DNA of 59,306 nucleotides. Source: an uncultured Clostridia bacterium (GTDB taxonomy: Bacteria; Bacillota; Clostridia; Oscillospirales; Acutalibacteraceae). The stretch spans positions 1 to 59,306 of the forward strand of contig CANQVS010000012.1 in the NCBI GenBank assembly GCA_947627345.1, read 5' to 3'. Below the pieces are notes generated by a model. That model worked only from the letters and a program-made list of their open reading frames with translations. It had not been told where the DNA came from and did no database searches. Position 1 is the first letter of the stretch, and every line of letters starts with the position of its first letter. Shown here piece by piece: positions 58,313 to 59,306 of this stretch. Made by a program: the position numbers and the translations under genes.

Positions 58313-59306
58313 ATGAAAAAGCTTATATCAATAATTCTATCAATTTTGATTTTATGCTCCGTAGCAGTAGCCGTTCCCGCGTTTGCCGTGGATAATTCCT
58401 ACGCAAAGGGAACTAAAATTAAAGTTACCTTTACTGCCGAAGATATTTTAAAACCGTTTACCGCTATGGAGGGTGAGTTGACATTTTCAGACAGCGTAAG
58501 CCTTATTGAGAACAGCGTTGAATTTCCGCATATTAACGATATTGAGTTTAATAAAGAGAATAACGGAATTTTATTTAATTCCACCAACCTTGAAAACTAT
58601 GATATAAAAACGGACAAGGTGGTTTTGAGCGCGCAGTTTGATGTTCTTCAGACTGTAACGGGAGTACCGGCAGAGGCTCAGATTACTGATATTTATTATA
58701 TTGAGGGAACTGAATTTAAAGAATTTGAAGGATTAACCCTTCCGTATAAATTAAAGGCGGAGATTGAAATTATCAGCGATTCCGAGACTACCGAAAACAC
58801 AACTGCGACAACTTCTGAAACCTCGTCAACTCAAGGTACGACCTCTGACAGCGGTACGTCTGCTACCCAAACCTCAGAAACGGAAAGCACGGAGGTTACC
58901 TCGTCAACTGCTGTAACGACTACCAATTCTACCGATACGGCAGAAACGACAAAAGCGACAGAATCCACGGCTGCTCAAACAGTTCCGAGTACAACCGAAT
59001 CCAAGGAACAGACAGAAACAACAGTTGCGCCAACAACAGCAACGCCTAAGCCGAAGCCGACACAGCCCACAACAGTTAAGCCCGCAAAGGATTTAGGGGC
59101 GGGAGCTGACGAAAAAGCGGTTGATTCAGCAATAAAGACTCTTAAAAACGACAAAGATCCGAAGGGAAGTAAATTTGGTTCGTTAAGAGCAAATGCCGCA
59201 AAAACGACAAAGACTTCAATCACGGTAAACTGGACAAAGGTTAAGGGAGCTAAGAAGTACGTTGTATACAGCAACAAGTGCGGTAAGACAAAGGGCAAGA
59301 TAAACG
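58313..59306 (+). CDS. Secreted FN3-containing protein, 5' part
   Basis: The visible 331 residues begin with a signal peptide (M-K-K-L-I-S-I-I-L-S, cleavage near P-A-F-A). A beta-rich domain of about 125 residues follows (T-K-I-K-V-T-F-T-A-E onward), which resembles cohesin-like folds only loosely. Next is a Ser/Thr-rich linker (about 153-255), then the start of an FN3-like domain (S-I-T-V-N-W-T-K-V-K-G-A-K-K-Y). GGAGGAA precedes ATG 58313, nine bases after the previous gene. It runs off the right edge. Such FN3 domains are common in secreted ruminococcal proteins. Confidence 0.8.
   Translation, partial: MKKLISIILSILILCSVAVAVPAFAVDNSYAKGTKIKVTFTAEDILKPFTAMEGELTFSDSVSLIENSVEFPHINDIEFNKENNGILFNSTNLENYDIKTDKVVLSAQFDVLQTVTGVPAEAQITDIYYIEGTEFKEFEGLTLPYKLKAEIEIISDSETTENTTATTSETSSTQGTTSDSGTSATQTSETESTEVTSSTAVTTTNSTDTAETTKATESTAAQTVPSTTESKEQTETTVAPTTATPKPKPTQPTTVKPAKDLGAGADEKAVDSAIKTLKNDKDPKGSKFGSLRANAAKTTKTSITVNWTKVKGAKKYVVYSNKCGKTKGKIN

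Overview
The window looks like chromosomal DNA of an anaerobic, low- to mid-GC Clostridia species, most likely a Ruminococcus-like Oscillospiraceae. The evidence is pyruvate:ferredoxin oxidoreductase, a spore-photoproduct-lyase homologue, a 2-hydroxyacyl-CoA-dehydratase-type activase, HrcA/CIRCE heat-shock control, consensus sigma-A promoters, strong AGGAGG-type ribosome sites, and Lys-rich or Thr-rich secreted proteins typical of gut ruminococci. The taxonomic call is inference. No tRNA, rRNA or CRISPR array was seen.

Layout. 1-638: decayed IS200-like remnant fused to a fossil C-terminus of a surface protein. 638-5.5 kb: Na/Pi symporter, a decayed copy of a GNAT locus, a SplB homologue, then intact GNAT and HD genes. 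5.9-10.1 kb: a two-gene activase/dehydratase-like pair. 10.5-14.5 kb: an accessory block (secreted Lys-rich protein, two XRE regulators with divergent promoters, a membrane protein, a Fic protein between iteron-like repeats) that contains a duplicated 3' end of the dehydratase-like gene. 14.6-18.6 kb: operon for tautomerase-like protein, YjbQ, Ddl, MurF and a HAD phosphatase behind a structured leader. 18.7-21.6 kb: Mrp ATPase with two membrane-anchored proteins. 21.8-28.8 kb: small membrane protein, PrmA and the heat-shock cluster hrcA-grpE-dnaK-dnaJ. 28.9-33.5 kb: small proteins, S20, a Crp-like regulator, leuC and leuD. 34-39 kb: ilvB, an XRE/SLOG pair with an operator array, MTA/SAH nucleosidase, RsmE and PncC. 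39.4-43.3 kb: malQ and glycogen phosphorylase (alpha-glucan breakdown). 43.4-44.1 kb: a second dead IS200-like element. 44.1-51.3 kb: an RND exporter with a coiled-coil insertion, an XRE regulator and an ABC-2 exporter operon. 51.6-55.2 kb: PFOR. 55.2-57 kb: repeat-rich DNA with a candidate structured RNA and a small anchored protein. 57-59.3 kb: PAP2 phosphatase, left-handed beta-helix protein and the start of a secreted FN3 protein.

The two strongest unexplained signals are both RNA-like. (1) A leader occurs directly before three unrelated genes (192-aa membrane protein, dnaK, leuD). It has a CCGCCCACG hairpin loop that can pair with a downstream GTGGGC touching an AGAAAGG ribosome site, and an outer helix whose arms change sequence together between copies. 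(2) A repeat of about 111 nt, with at least twelve copies or fragments, lies sense-oriented immediately 3' of ORFs (leuD, ilvB, PFOR, the anchored protein, the HD gene), often in tandem, and shows compensatory changes in a small hairpin. Further regulatory structure: four half-sites between an XRE and a SLOG gene, 12-bp-period repeats on both sides of fic, and dyads at three other XRE-linked promoters.
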